A stretch of 17,317 nucleotides of DNA from Christensenella sp. UBA5394 (GCA_002409725.1 DHOI01000141.1:13263-30579), one strand, 5' to 3'; shown: positions 1-6,954, counted from the stretch's first letter. Made by a program: numbers and translations. Notes: generated by a model from the letters alone, not told the origin.

Positions 1-150
1 CCCGCCAAACGGCGGCTGTCGGCACGCTATTAAACATCCTGCTAATTATAGCCGATTTACGCAGCCTTGGCAAGTAGGGTGGCAGGCGCCGCCACCCGGC
101 GCAAATCTCATCGAAAAAATCTTTCTAAAATCGCTATGTATAGATAACGT
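1..150. other. Non-coding left edge with small hairpins
   Basis: No gene is supported here. Two small inverted repeats are visible: CCGCC/GGCGG near positions 2-15, and GGGTGGC (77-83) pairing with GCCACCC (91-97). Neither is followed by a T-run on either strand, so I do not call them terminators. The second lies downstream of the DUF3343 gene that ends at 151 and could stabilise its 3' end. Confidence 0.4.
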
Positions 151-432
151 CTATAAAGCAGTCGCATCAGACAAGTCCACAGCCGTGACCGCGGGCGCGC
201 CGCCGCCCTCGGCAAAATACAGCCGCCAGCCCCCACGGCCCAGCTCCGGCAACAGGGATTTAAGGGCCTCCAGATCCGCTTCCTCCACCCGGAGAGAAAT
301 GCCGCAGCCGGCCTGGATTGCCCGTAACGTAGGCATCACGCTGGCCGCCACCCGGCCTTGCAAACGCCGCTGGGCGGAGAGGGCCGCATGGGTGGAATCA
401 AAGGCGAGTATATAATACCTGTCGGCGCGCAT
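151..432 (-). CDS. DUF3343 family protein (putative Se/S carrier-like)
   Basis: This 93-residue protein matches the DUF3343 pattern. An N-terminal YYILAFDSTHAAL segment (residues 6-18) is followed by a Pro-containing stretch and the conserved AGCGISLRV segment with a single cysteine, Cys43. The family is annotated as a putative selenium or sulfur carrier because it recurs beside YedF/TusA-like proteins; the chemistry is not established. The ATG at 432 is preceded by AAGGAG at a good distance, so the start is secure. It is divergent from yedF, with about 100 bp between the two start codons. That arrangement supports a shared role in sulfur or selenium trafficking, but no selA, selB or selD is visible in the window. 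The call rests on motif recognition and neighbourhood. Confidence 0.8.
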   Translation of the reverse strand: MRADRYYILAFDSTHAALSAQRRLQGRVAASVMPTLRAIQAGCGISLRVEEADLEALKSLLPELGRGGWRLYFAEGGGAPAVTAVDLSDATAL

Positions 433-463
433 AGGTTTCTCCTTCGTTTTTCAGGCTCTAATC

Positions 464-492
464 TTGTGCTTTTGCCGGGAATCAGCTATAGT
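464..492 (+). promoter_or_regulatory. Sigma-A type promoter of yedF
   Basis: A TTGTGC -35 box (464-469) is followed by a 17-nt spacer and a TATAGT -10 box (487-492). Transcription would start near 499, giving a leader of about 37 nt with AAAGGAG just ahead of the yedF ATG at 536. No clear operator is visible. Confidence 0.7.
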
Positions 493-535
493 AGGTTTAT
501 AGAAAAACTCAATCTCTACAAAGGAGCTGATCAGC

Positions 536-1129
536 ATGGCACATTATATCGACGCAATGGGTAAGGCTTGCCCCCAGCCCGTAATTTTGGCCCGCAAAGC
601 CCTCAATGAAGGCCAAGCCCCCCTGACTATCGCGGTGGATAATTCCATCGCTGTGGAAAACCTCAAGCGGCTGGCCGCAAGCCGGGGCGTCGAGCCCACG
701 GTTGCGGAGGACGATGGGCGCTTTGAGATCATCTTCCCGCAGGCGGGCAGCGCCCCGGCCGTGGAAGTAGCGCCCGCCTGTGCCCCCGGCGGGGACTATG
801 CCGTTTTCATCGGCAAAGATCATTTGGGCGAGGGCGACCCCACCCTGGGCTACAACCTGCTCAAAATGTTCCTCTACACCCTTTCCCAAAGCGAGGACTT
901 GCCCGCCAGCGTGCTCTTTATGAACGGCGGCGTAAAGCTGCCCGCGGGCGAGGAGCAGGAGGTGCTGGCCAGCCTGCATACATTAGAAGAAAAGGGCGTG
1001 CCCATCCTCGTTTGCGGCACCTGCCTGAATTATTACGGCATTGCGGATGCGTGTAAGGTCGGCCAGGTGAGCAATATGTACGACATCCTCACAAAAATGC
1101 AGGAAGCAAGCAAGGTCATTACCGTGTAA
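536..1129 (+). CDS. yedF: YedF: TusA-like/DsrE-like sulfurtransferase, selenium metabolism type
   Basis: A 197-residue two-domain protein. Residues 1-75 form a TusA/SirA-like domain with the ACPQPVI motif, where Cys12 is the expected persulfide or perselenide carrying residue. Residues about 85-197 form a DsrE-like domain with a CGTC motif (Cys160 and Cys163) in the segment VCGTCLNYYGI. This is the architecture of the sulfurtransferase-like selenium metabolism protein YedF; its role in selenium use is inferred from genome co-occurrence. The protein is cytoplasmic, with no signal peptide or membrane span. The ATG at 536 has an AAAGGAG ribosome binding site. The gene is monocistronic, with its own promoter and a strong terminator, and is divergent from the DUF3343 gene. 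Family assignment is secure; the physiological substrate is not. Confidence 0.9.
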   Translation: MAHYIDAMGKACPQPVILARKALNEGQAPLTIAVDNSIAVENLKRLAASRGVEPTVAEDDGRFEIIFPQAGSAPAVEVAPACAPGGDYAVFIGKDHLGEGDPTLGYNLLKMFLYTLSQSEDLPASVLFMNGGVKLPAGEEQEVLASLHTLEEKGVPILVCGTCLNYYGIADACKVGQVSNMYDILTKMQEASKVITV

Positions 1130-1142
1130 GTTTGACCCAGGG

Positions 1143-1170
1143 GGGCGCATAGCATGCGCCCTCTTTTTTT
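1143..1170 (+). terminator. Rho-independent terminator of yedF
   Basis: GGGCGCAT (1143-1150) pairs perfectly with ATGCGCCC (1154-1161) around a 3-nt loop and is followed by TCTTTTTTT. The T-run reaches the stop codon of the convergent phosphofructokinase gene. In the minus direction the stem is not followed by T residues, so it should terminate yedF only. Confidence 0.9.
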
Positions 1171-2254
1171 AATCCCCGAATCCCGTGCCCACATCCCGTG
1201 CGGATTGGATCAGCGGGTGATCCGTGGGCAGGAATTTGGTTTTGCTGGCGGCCTCGTCGATGGGCACGGCAACGATCTCCCCATCCTGCATCGCCACCAT
1301 ATAGCCGTATTTCTTTTCCATGATCAGTTTGGCAGCGCCCGTGCCGAACTGGGTGGCCAGCACTCGGTCATAAGGACAGGGCGGGCCCCCGCGCTGGTAA
1401 TGGCCGGGAATGGTCACGCGGGTCTGCTGGCCTGTGAGCGTCTCCAGCTCCTTGGCGATGCGGTAGGAGATGGTGGGGTATTCGCTGCGGTCCTTGAGGG
1501 CGCGGCGCTCATCCTCGCTGAGGAAGGCGTCCCCCTTGGCTACGGCCCCCTCCGCCACGGCCAGGATGGAATAGGTGCGGCCCTGCTTTTTGCGGCGCTC
1601 GATAGTTTCGGCCACGGATTCAAGGTTGTAGGGGATCTCCGGGATCAGGATCACATCCGCGCCGCTCGCGATTCCCGCGTGCAGCGCAAGCCAGCCCGTA
1701 TCCCGCCCCATGAGCTCCACGATGAACACCCGGCGGTGGGAGTAGGCAGTGGTATGGATGTAATCCATCACGTTGGTAGCGATATCGACTGCGCTCTGGA
1801 AGCCGAAGGTGACGTCCGTGCCGTAGATATCGTTATCGATGGTTTTGGGCAGGGTGACAACGTTCATGCCGGCGTCCATCAAAAGCTTGGCGCTCTTTTG
1901 GGTGCCGTTGCCGCCCATCACCACCACGCAATCGAGGTTCAGGCGGGTGTAGGTATCCAGCATGGCGGGCATCATGTCGTTATCATCCTGATCTAAAATA
2001 GCCTTGCCGGGGATGAATTTCTGCCGCGAGGTGCCCAGCAGCGTGCCGCCCAGCGTGAGGATGCCGGAGAAATCCTTAGCTTCCATGTAGCGGTAGTCGC
2101 TCTCGGCCAGGCCGCGGTAGCCGTCGTACATGCCGAAAATCTCGATATTATCCACATATTGAATAAGGGACTTGCCTACGCCCCGGATGGCCGCGTTCAG
2201 GCCCTGGCAATCCCCGCCGCTGGTGAGGATGGCTACGCGGGTCTTTTGCTTCAT
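1169..2254 (-). CDS. pfkA: 6-phosphofructokinase (ATP-type predicted)
   Basis: Predicted to phosphorylate fructose 6-phosphate to fructose 1,6-bisphosphate in glycolysis. The 361-residue protein has the PFK landmarks in order: TSGGDCQGLNAAIRG (11-25), GGTLLGTSR (69-77), GGNGT (114-118), PKTIDND (136-142, with the catalytic Asp140) and MGRDTGWLA (182-190). The start is the ATG ending at 2254, because GGGAGGCG lies just upstream and the PFK fold begins immediately; longer upstream readings have no ribosome site. The nucleotide-site signature is mixed. Gly117 in GGNG is the ATP-type residue, Lys137 in PKTIDND is the one usual in PPi enzymes, and Asn116 replaces the Asp common in GGDG. I predict ATP use, with PPi less likely. 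The gene faces away from the metal-resistance operon. Confidence 0.92.
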   Translation of the reverse strand: MKQKTRVAILTSGGDCQGLNAAIRGVGKSLIQYVDNIEIFGMYDGYRGLAESDYRYMEAKDFSGILTLGGTLLGTSRQKFIPGKAILDQDDNDMMPAMLDTYTRLNLDCVVVMGGNGTQKSAKLLMDAGMNVVTLPKTIDNDIYGTDVTFGFQSAVDIATNVMDYIHTTAYSHRRVFIVELMGRDTGWLALHAGIASGADVILIPEIPYNLESVAETIERRKKQGRTYSILAVAEGAVAKGDAFLSEDERRALKDRSEYPTISYRIAKELETLTGQQTRVTIPGHYQRGGPPCPYDRVLATQFGTGAAKLIMEKKYGYMVAMQDGEIVAVPIDEAASKTKFLPTDHPLIQSARDVGTGFGD

Positions 2255-2287
2255 ACAATCGCCTCCCGTCATTTGATAATCGCATTT

Positions 2288-2316
2288 AGTATAGCACATA
2301 TTCGCACAGGTGAAAA
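2288..2316 (-). promoter_or_regulatory. Candidate promoter of the phosphofructokinase gene
   Basis: Read on the minus strand, TTTTCA (2316-2311) and TATACT (2293-2288) are separated by 17 nt and lie upstream of the ATG at 2254. The -10 is good and the -35 is weak (4 of 6). The start would fall near 2281. Confidence 0.5.
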
Positions 2317-2346
2317 AAGATAATTTGTGACAACACAAAACAGGCG

Positions 2347-2375
2347 TTGACATTTTCCCAGCATAGGCATATACT
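2347..2375 (+). promoter_or_regulatory. Promoter of the cadC-HMA-cadA operon
   Basis: A perfect TTGACA -35 box (2347-2352), a 17-nt spacer and a TATACT -10 box (2370-2375) predict a start near 2382. That start lies inside the palindrome at 2377-2398, so a bound repressor would block initiation. Confidence 0.85.
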
Positions 2376-2376
2376 A

Positions 2377-2398
2377 CATATGAACAATTGCTCATATG
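2377..2398 (+). promoter_or_regulatory. ArsR/SmtB-type palindromic operator
   Basis: A 22-bp inverted repeat centred at 2387/2388, with arms CATATGAACAA and TTGCTCATATG. The arms match at 10 of 11 positions. Its core resembles the TGAACA-n-TTCA type of ArsR/SmtB-family operators. It overlaps the predicted transcription start and sits just upstream of the repressor gene, so autoregulation with metal-triggered release is the natural reading. Confidence 0.8.
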
Positions 2399-2413
2399 AA
2401 AGGATGTTTGTTT

Positions 2414-2776
2414 ATGCGGCCGCGAGAAGAAATACCCCATTGTGAGTTCATGCACGCGCATGCGGGCCTGGTGGATCGGGTGCGTGCAGCCCTGCCCGGT
2501 GACGAAACGCTTTACGACCTGGCGGAGCTTTTCAAGGTGTTTGGCGACTCCACCCGCATCAAGCTCCTAAGCGTGCTCATGGAGGGAGAGATGTGCGTGT
2601 GCGACCTGGCACAAATGCTGGGCCTGAGCCAAAGCGCCGTTTCCCACCAGCTAAGGGTGCTCAAAAGCGCGGAGCTGGTAAAATTCCGCAGAGAGGGGAA
2701 AACTGTATTCTACGCCCTCGCGGACGACCATGTGAAAACCATCATCAGCAACGGCATGGAGCACATTCTGGAATAG
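2414..2776 (+). CDS. cadC: CadC-like metal-sensing ArsR-family repressor
   Basis: A 120-residue winged-helix repressor expected to release the operon promoter when it binds Cd(II), Zn(II) or Pb(II). Domain core: LAELFKVFGDSTRIKLL (36-52), then the MCVCDLAQMLGLSQSAVSHQL recognition region (60-80). Metal ligands match those known for plasmid pI258 CadC at a constant offset of +3. Cys61 and Cys63 in CVC, with Cys10, form the alpha3N site; Asp104, His106, His117 and Glu120 form the alpha5 site. The partner of CadC Cys11 is His14 here. I chose the ATG at 2414 because AAAGGA precedes it by 9 nt. An in-frame ATG at 2396 lies inside the operator and has no ribosome site. It is the first gene of the metal operon. 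Confidence 0.88.
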   Translation: MRPREEIPHCEFMHAHAGLVDRVRAALPGDETLYDLAELFKVFGDSTRIKLLSVLMEGEMCVCDLAQMLGLSQSAVSHQLRVLKSAELVKFRREGKTVFYALADDHVKTIISNGMEHILE

Positions 2777-2815
2777 CGAACCCAATTTATAATTTTTTTG
2801 ATAGGAGGCCGAGTC

Positions 2816-3034
2816 ATGAAAAAGGTATATAAACTCGAGGATTTGGATTGCGCCAACTGCGCGGCCAAAATGGAGCGGGTCATCGCCCAGATTGAGGGCG
2901 TGGAGAGCGCCAGCATCAGCTTTTTAGCGCAAAAGCTGACCATCGTAGCCCCTGAGGAGCGCATGGAGGAAATCCGCGCCGAGGCCGCCCGCCGCTGCAA
3001 AATGATTGAGCCGGGCTGCGCCATCGTGGGCTAG
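2816..3034 (+). CDS. Stand-alone heavy-metal-associated (HMA) domain protein
   Basis: A 72-residue single HMA domain predicted to be a small cytoplasmic metal carrier. The metal loop is LDCANCAAKME, with Cys12 and Cys15 preceded by Asp11. DCxxC is the version seen in the N-terminal domains of Zn/Cd/Pb ATPases rather than copper ones. Two more cysteines, Cys61 and Cys68, sit near the C terminus. The start is the ATG at 2816 with AGGAGG upstream. It lies between the repressor and the ATPase with short gaps (39 nt before, 15 nt after). The ATPase lacks this domain, so this protein probably supplies the detached metal-binding domain in trans. It has its own ribosome site, as does the ATPase, so it is not a frameshifted fragment. 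Confidence 0.85.
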   Translation: MKKVYKLEDLDCANCAAKMERVIAQIEGVESASISFLAQKLTIVAPEERMEEIRAEAARRCKMIEPGCAIVG

Positions 3035-3049
3035 GGCGGGAGGATGCAT

Positions 3050-4894
3050 ATGAGCAAAAACCATAAACGGCAGATCGCACGCATCCTCCTTAGCGGCAGC
3101 TTGCTGATCGCGGGTTTCTTTTTCAGCGGCGGTTGGAAGATCTCGCTTTATCTCGTGGCCTATGCAATCATCGGCTACGACGTGCTGTACAGCGCCGGGC
3201 GCAACATTTTCCGGGGCCAGGTGTTCGACGAAAACTTCCTCATGAGCCTGGCCACAATCGGCGCTTTGGCCACGGGCGAATACCCGGAGGCCGTGTTCGT
3301 GATGCTCTTTTACCAGGTGGGCAGCCTTTTTGAGAGCTACGCCGTGGGCAAATCCCGCGCCTCCATCGCCGAGCTGATGGATATCCGGCCCGAGGTGGCA
3401 CACGTGCTACGCGAAGGTAGGCAGATCGACGTTTCGCCGAATGAAGTGGCCATCGGTGACGTGATCACCGTAGCGCCAGGCGAGCGCGTGCCGCTGGACG
3501 GGGTGGTGGTCAACGGTGAAAGCGCCCTCGACACCAGCGCCCTCACAGGCGAATCCCTTCCCCGTTCCCTGCGGCCGGGTAGCGAAGCCCTCAGCGGCTG
3601 CATCAACCAAACGGGCCTCTTGGAGATACGCGTCACCAAATCCTTTGGCGATTCCATCGTCAGCAAAATATTAGACTTGGTAGAGAACGCCGCCTCCAAA
3701 AAGGCCAAGGCGGAAAATTTTATTACCCGCTTTGCCCGCTACTATACCCCCTGCGTGGTGATCGGCGCGCTGCTGCTGGCCATCCTGCCGCCCCTTTTGA
3801 CAGGTGCGCCCTTTGTGACCTGGCTGCACCGGGCGCTGGTCTTCCTGGTCATCTCCTGCCCCTGCGCCCTGGTCATTTCTGTGCCGTTGGGCTTTTTCGG
3901 CGGCATCGGCGGGGCCTCCCGCCGGGGCATCCTCATCAAGGGCAGCAATTATATGGAAGCGCTGGCCAGGGCCGAGATTGTGGCACTGGATAAAACCGGA
4001 ACCCTCACCCGCGGCGTGTTCGCCGTGCAGGCCTGCCTGCCCGCACCCGGCGTTGCCGAGGATGAACTGCTGGCCATGGCCGCGCTGGCGGAGAGCTATT
4101 CCTCCCACCCCATCGCCCTTTCGCTGCGCAACGCCTATGGCCGGGAGAGCGAGCCGGGCCGCGTGGCACAGGTGCAAGAGATCGCGGGTCAGGGCGTAAA
4201 GGCGTTGGTGGATGGCCGGGCCGTGGCCGTGGGCAACGCCAAGCTGATGGCAGCCCAGGGCCTTGCGCCTGCTGGGGCGGCCGAGGAAGCGGGCGGCACC
4301 AGCGTATACGTTGCCATCGAGGGCCGCTATGCGGGGCATATCCTGATTGCGGATGAGATCAAGGCCGACGCGGTGGAAGCCCTGGCAGCGCTTCGCAAGG
4401 CCGGGGTGCGGCGCACGGTTTTGCTCACCGGTGATGCACCCGCCGCAGCCGGCCACGTGGCCGGCCAACTGGGCGTAAGCGAATTCCACGCGGGACTTTT
4501 GCCACAGGATAAGGTGGAATGGGTGGAAAAGCTGCATGACCAACTCGGCAAAGGCGGCAGGCTGGTTTTCGTAGGGGATGGCATCAACGACGCACCGGTG
4601 CTGGCGCAGGCGGATGTGGGCGTCGCTATGGGGGGCCTGGGCAGCGATGCGGCCATCGAGGCTGCGGATATCGTCATCATGGACGACAAGCCCTCGAAAA
4701 TACCCCTGGCCATCCGCATTGCCCGCAGCACGCTGCGCATCGTCAAGCAGAATATCGTTTTTGCCCTGGGGATCAAGGCGCTGGTGCTGGTACTGGGCGC
4801 GCTGGGCTATGCCAGTATGTGGGCGGCGGTCTTCGCAGATGTGGGCGTATCTGTAATCGCCATTTTAAACTCCATGCGTGCGCTCAAAGCATAG
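3050..4894 (+). CDS. cadA: Cd/Zn/Pb-exporting P1B-type ATPase
   Basis: A 614-residue membrane ATPase expected to pump Zn(II), Cd(II) or Pb(II) out of the cell. Motifs in order: TGES in the actuator domain (166-169), the transmembrane CPC metal site (270-272), phosphorylated Asp314 in DKTGT, the SHP motif of P1B nucleotide domains, and GDGIND (509-514). The last membrane segments hold a Lys (GIKALVLV) and FADVG, which fits the Lys plus DxG signature of the P1B-2 Zn/Cd/Pb group. It starts straight at the first membrane helices with no N-terminal HMA domain, which is encoded separately upstream. The start is the second ATG of ATGCATATG, at 3050, because GGGAGG abuts the first. It is the last gene of the operon and is presumably induced through CadC. 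Confidence 0.93.
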   Translation: MSKNHKRQIARILLSGSLLIAGFFFSGGWKISLYLVAYAIIGYDVLYSAGRNIFRGQVFDENFLMSLATIGALATGEYPEAVFVMLFYQVGSLFESYAVGKSRASIAELMDIRPEVAHVLREGRQIDVSPNEVAIGDVITVAPGERVPLDGVVVNGESALDTSALTGESLPRSLRPGSEALSGCINQTGLLEIRVTKSFGDSIVSKILDLVENAASKKAKAENFITRFARYYTPCVVIGALLLAILPPLLTGAPFVTWLHRALVFLVISCPCALVISVPLGFFGGIGGASRRGILIKGSNYMEALARAEIVALDKTGTLTRGVFAVQACLPAPGVAEDELLAMAALAESYSSHPIALSLRNAYGRESEPGRVAQVQEIAGQGVKALVDGRAVAVGNAKLMAAQGLAPAGAAEEAGGTSVYVAIEGRYAGHILIADEIKADAVEALAALRKAGVRRTVLLTGDAPAAAGHVAGQLGVSEFHAGLLPQDKVEWVEKLHDQLGKGGRLVFVGDGINDAPVLAQADVGVAMGGLGSDAAIEAADIVIMDDKPSKIPLAIRIARSTLRIVKQNIVFALGIKALVLVLGALGYASMWAAVFADVGVSVIAILNSMRALKA

Positions 4895-4912
4895 CGGGAT
4901 ACAGGGTATGTA

Positions 4913-4946
4913 AAAGGGCCGCACCGGGATTGCCGGGGCGGCCTTT
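4913..4946. terminator. Bidirectional terminator between cadA and the MATE gene
   Basis: AAAGG-CCGC on the left (4913-4921, with one bulged G) pairs with GCGGCCTTT (4938-4946). A-rich and T-rich edges on the two sides suit termination in both directions between convergent genes. The T-run is short. Confidence 0.7.
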
Positions 4947-4960
4947 CTCATACCGTATGG

Positions 4961-6376
4961 TTACATTTGTATTTCCGCACGGATCGGCTCTGCGGCTTCC
5001 GGCACGCTGCGTTTGAACAGCCGTTTGTAAACGATGAAGTAAAAGACCAACTCGATGAGGAAGGTGGCAATCCAGGAGGCCGGGTAGGAGAAGTAAAGCA
5101 TCTGCAAGGTGCGCTGTGCAGCAAACATGGTATAGACCCAAACGATGCGCAGGCCGCATGCGCCTACTAGTACTACCAGCATAGGCGTGAAGGAGGAACC
5201 CATGCCCCGCATGGCCCCAACCAGTACGTCGATCAGGCCCATAAAGAAATAGCTGGCGCTGATGATGAACAGGCGCTGTGCCCCATAAGCCACGGCCTGT
5301 GGATCCGCAGGCAGGTAGATGCGAAGCAACGGGCCGCTGAAAGCGATGCAGGTCGCCCCCAGGACTACCCCAATAACTAGCACGAGTGCCAGGCAGATGC
5401 GCACCACCTCGCGGATACGCTGGTGCTGCTTTGCGCCCACGTTTTGCCCGGTAAAGGTGAGGGCGGCCTGGGCCACACTATTCATCGCCGTGTAGTTGAA
5501 GCCTTCCAAGTTGTTGGAAGCGGCGCTGCCGGCCATGGCCACGGAGCCGAAGGAATTGATGGAGGATTGGATCACCACATTGGAGATCGAAAACACCATG
5601 CTTTGCAGCCCTGCGGGCAGGCCGATGCGGAAAATGGCCCATACCTTATCCCCATGCAGGCGCAGGCTCTTGAGGTGGAGCTGGAGCGGGCCTTCCGTGC
5701 GCATCAGGCAGGCCGTGATGAGAGCTGCCGATACATATTGGGCAATGACCGTGGCGATAGCCACCCCCGCCACGCCCATCTGAAAACGGATGACCAAAAA
5801 TAGGTTGAGCGCCACATTGAGGATACCGGCAATCGAGAGGTAATACAGGGGTTGGCGGGTATTGCCCACTGCCCGGAGGATGGCCGCGCCGAAATTATAC
5901 ACCGTGGTAGCTGGCATGCTCAAAAAGAAAATGCGAAGATACAGGGCCGAAAGCTCCAGCACATCTGCCGGGGAATCCATCAGCACCAACATGGAGCGGG
6001 AGGCGAAAAAGCCGAAAGCCCCCACGGCCACGCCCACGATCAGGCTCAGTAAAAAGGCCGTATGCACCGTTCGGTTCACAGCGGTATAGTCCTTTGCGCC
6101 ATAGCTTTGGGCGATTGCCACGCTCACGCCCACGGAAAGGTTCATGAATAAGTTGACAATTAGGTTGACCAAGCTGGTGGTCGATCCCACAGCCGCCACA
6201 GCCGTGCTGCCTGTATAACGGCCCACTACCACGATATCCGCCGCGTTATACAGGAGTTGAAGCATGCCCGTGAGGATCAGCGGCAGCGAGTACACGATTA
6301 TCTTTTTCAAAAGCGGCCCGCGGGACATGTCCACTTCATATTTGCTTTTGTTATTTTGTTGCATCTGCTCAGCCAA
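4961..6376 (-). CDS. MATE family multidrug/cation exporter
   Basis: A polytopic inner-membrane protein of about 471 residues and 12 predicted helices in two similar halves. It is expected to export organic cations or drugs by Na+ or H+ antiport. Recognisable segments are LPLILTGMLQLLYNAADIVVVGRY near the N terminus, then GTGNT-like RAVGNTRQPLYY, and in the second half GLPAGLQSMVFSISNVVIQ followed by GQNVGAKQ. This places it in the NorM/MepA-like MATE group; the substrate cannot be read from sequence. The start is uncertain. A TTG at 6376 has GGAGG 12 nt upstream, and an in-frame ATG at 6364 has a weaker site. It is monocistronic with its own promoter, convergent with cadA, and not obviously linked to metal export. 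Confidence 0.9.
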   Translation of the reverse strand: MAEQMQQNNKSKYEVDMSRGPLLKKIIVYSLPLILTGMLQLLYNAADIVVVGRYTGSTAVAAVGSTTSLVNLIVNLFMNLSVGVSVAIAQSYGAKDYTAVNRTVHTAFLLSLIVGVAVGAFGFFASRSMLVLMDSPADVLELSALYLRIFFLSMPATTVYNFGAAILRAVGNTRQPLYYLSIAGILNVALNLFLVIRFQMGVAGVAIATVIAQYVSAALITACLMRTEGPLQLHLKSLRLHGDKVWAIFRIGLPAGLQSMVFSISNVVIQSSINSFGSVAMAGSAASNNLEGFNYTAMNSVAQAALTFTGQNVGAKQHQRIREVVRICLALVLVIGVVLGATCIAFSGPLLRIYLPADPQAVAYGAQRLFIISASYFFMGLIDVLVGAMRGMGSSFTPMLVVLVGACGLRIVWVYTMFAAQRTLQMLYFSYPASWIATFLIELVFYFIVYKRLFKRSVPEAAEPIRAEIQM

Positions 6377-6483
6377 GGCGCGGCATAGCCTCCGTTTCTT
6401 TTATACGGGCCAGGCCAGCTTGCAAAGGCCCCCCCCGATCGGCGCATTCCACCGTGCTCGGCGCGAATTGCGACATTTTTCTT

Positions 6484-6512
6484 ATTATACGGTAGCATAA
6501 ATACGGTTTAAA
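6484..6512 (-). promoter_or_regulatory. Promoter of the MATE gene
   Basis: On the minus strand, TTTAAA (6512-6507) and a perfect TATAAT (6489-6484) are 17 nt apart. The start near 6477 gives an untranslated leader of about 100 nt containing a run of eight G residues (6436-6429). Confidence 0.65.
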
Positions 6513-6572
6513 GGCAAGTCCTGCCCGGCTTGCCAGGCTTCTTTTGGCGCCTGGTCACGCGGGCGGGTATCA

Positions 6573-6606
6573 ATTGGGATGTTATTTCTATTGGGATGTT
6601 ATTTCT
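6573..6606 (+). repeat. Perfect 17-bp tandem direct repeat
   Basis: Two adjacent identical copies of ATTGGGATGTTATTTCT occupy 6573-6589 and 6590-6606, and a third copy begins with ATT. They end about 40 bp upstream of the -35 box of the liv operon promoter, so they could be regulator binding sites or a recent slippage duplication. Confidence 0.9.
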
Positions 6607-6646
6607 ATTCACCAAACGGAGAAATAAAAAATAATATATTGATGTA

Positions 6647-6675
6647 TTGACTTTTATTTTTCCCTGTGCTATCAT
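6647..6675 (+). promoter_or_regulatory. Promoter of the liv leader and operon
   Basis: TTGACT (6647-6652), a 17-nt spacer and TATCAT (6670-6675) predict a start near 6682. The first ORF downstream is the Leu/Ile/Val-rich leader at 6721. No comparably good promoter lies between the hairpin at 6972 and the binding-protein gene. Confidence 0.75.
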
Positions 6676-6720
6676 TGGCCCAACATTAGTTTTCGGTTCC
6701 GCCGAAGAAAGGAGCACACA

Positions 6721-6954
6721 ATGACCAAGCGTTTTGCAGCCGATACCTCTTTTGGCGCACAACAGAGTGCGTCTTGTGGCGCTACCTTTACGGCGGGTTC
6801 CTCTTCTCTGGTTATTGTACTGGGCATCGCTCTTGCGATGTCCATTATTATTTGCGGCATTATTGGTATTGTACGCCTCCTCAGCCTTAGCCTGGTAGTT
6901 CTGATTAGCCTTCTGGTACGCAGCACGCCACCCCGTCTGAGAACTGTAGCCTAG
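6721..6954 (+). CDS. Branched-chain-residue-rich leader ORF (putative attenuation peptide)
   Basis: A 77-codon ORF with AAAGGAG 6 nt before its ATG and a promoter about 45 bp upstream. The N-terminal 29 residues are polar (rich in Ala, Ser, Thr). Residues 30-66 then contain 25 Leu, Ile or Val among 37, including runs such as SIIICGIIGIV and LVVLISLLV. Ile is written ATT in eight of nine cases, whereas the neighbouring liv genes mostly use ATC. The stop at 6954 is 18 nt before a GC-rich hairpin, and the next gene encodes the substrate-binding protein of a branched-chain amino acid transporter. I read it as a leader peptide whose translation senses Leu/Ile/Val supply. The alternative is a small one-helix membrane protein, since such helices are also rich in these residues. 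It matches no family I recognise. Confidence 0.6.
   Translation: MTKRFAADTSFGAQQSASCGATFTAGSSSLVIVLGIALAMSIIICGIIGIVRLLSLSLVVLISLLVRSTPPRLRTVA

Noticed and set aside
77..97. Terminator for the DUF3343 gene
   Set aside because: The hairpin is perfect but has no T-run on the minus strand.
1154..1996. Open frame antisense to the phosphofructokinase
   Set aside because: It begins inside the yedF terminator and reads through conserved PFK motifs on the other strand.
2816..3050. Frameshift separating HMA and ATPase parts of one cadA gene
   Set aside because: Each frame has its own good ribosome site and a natural domain boundary, and split forms are known in this family.
3671..4543. Long open frame antisense to cadA
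   Set aside because: It is an antisense reading of a well-supported P-type ATPase in GC-rich DNA, has no ribosome site and contains no recognisable domain.
6500..6720. T-box or other riboswitch ahead of the liv operon
   Set aside because: The predicted transcript has only about 40 nt before the leader ORF, and no TGGNACCGCG-type T-box sequence or specifier hairpin is present.
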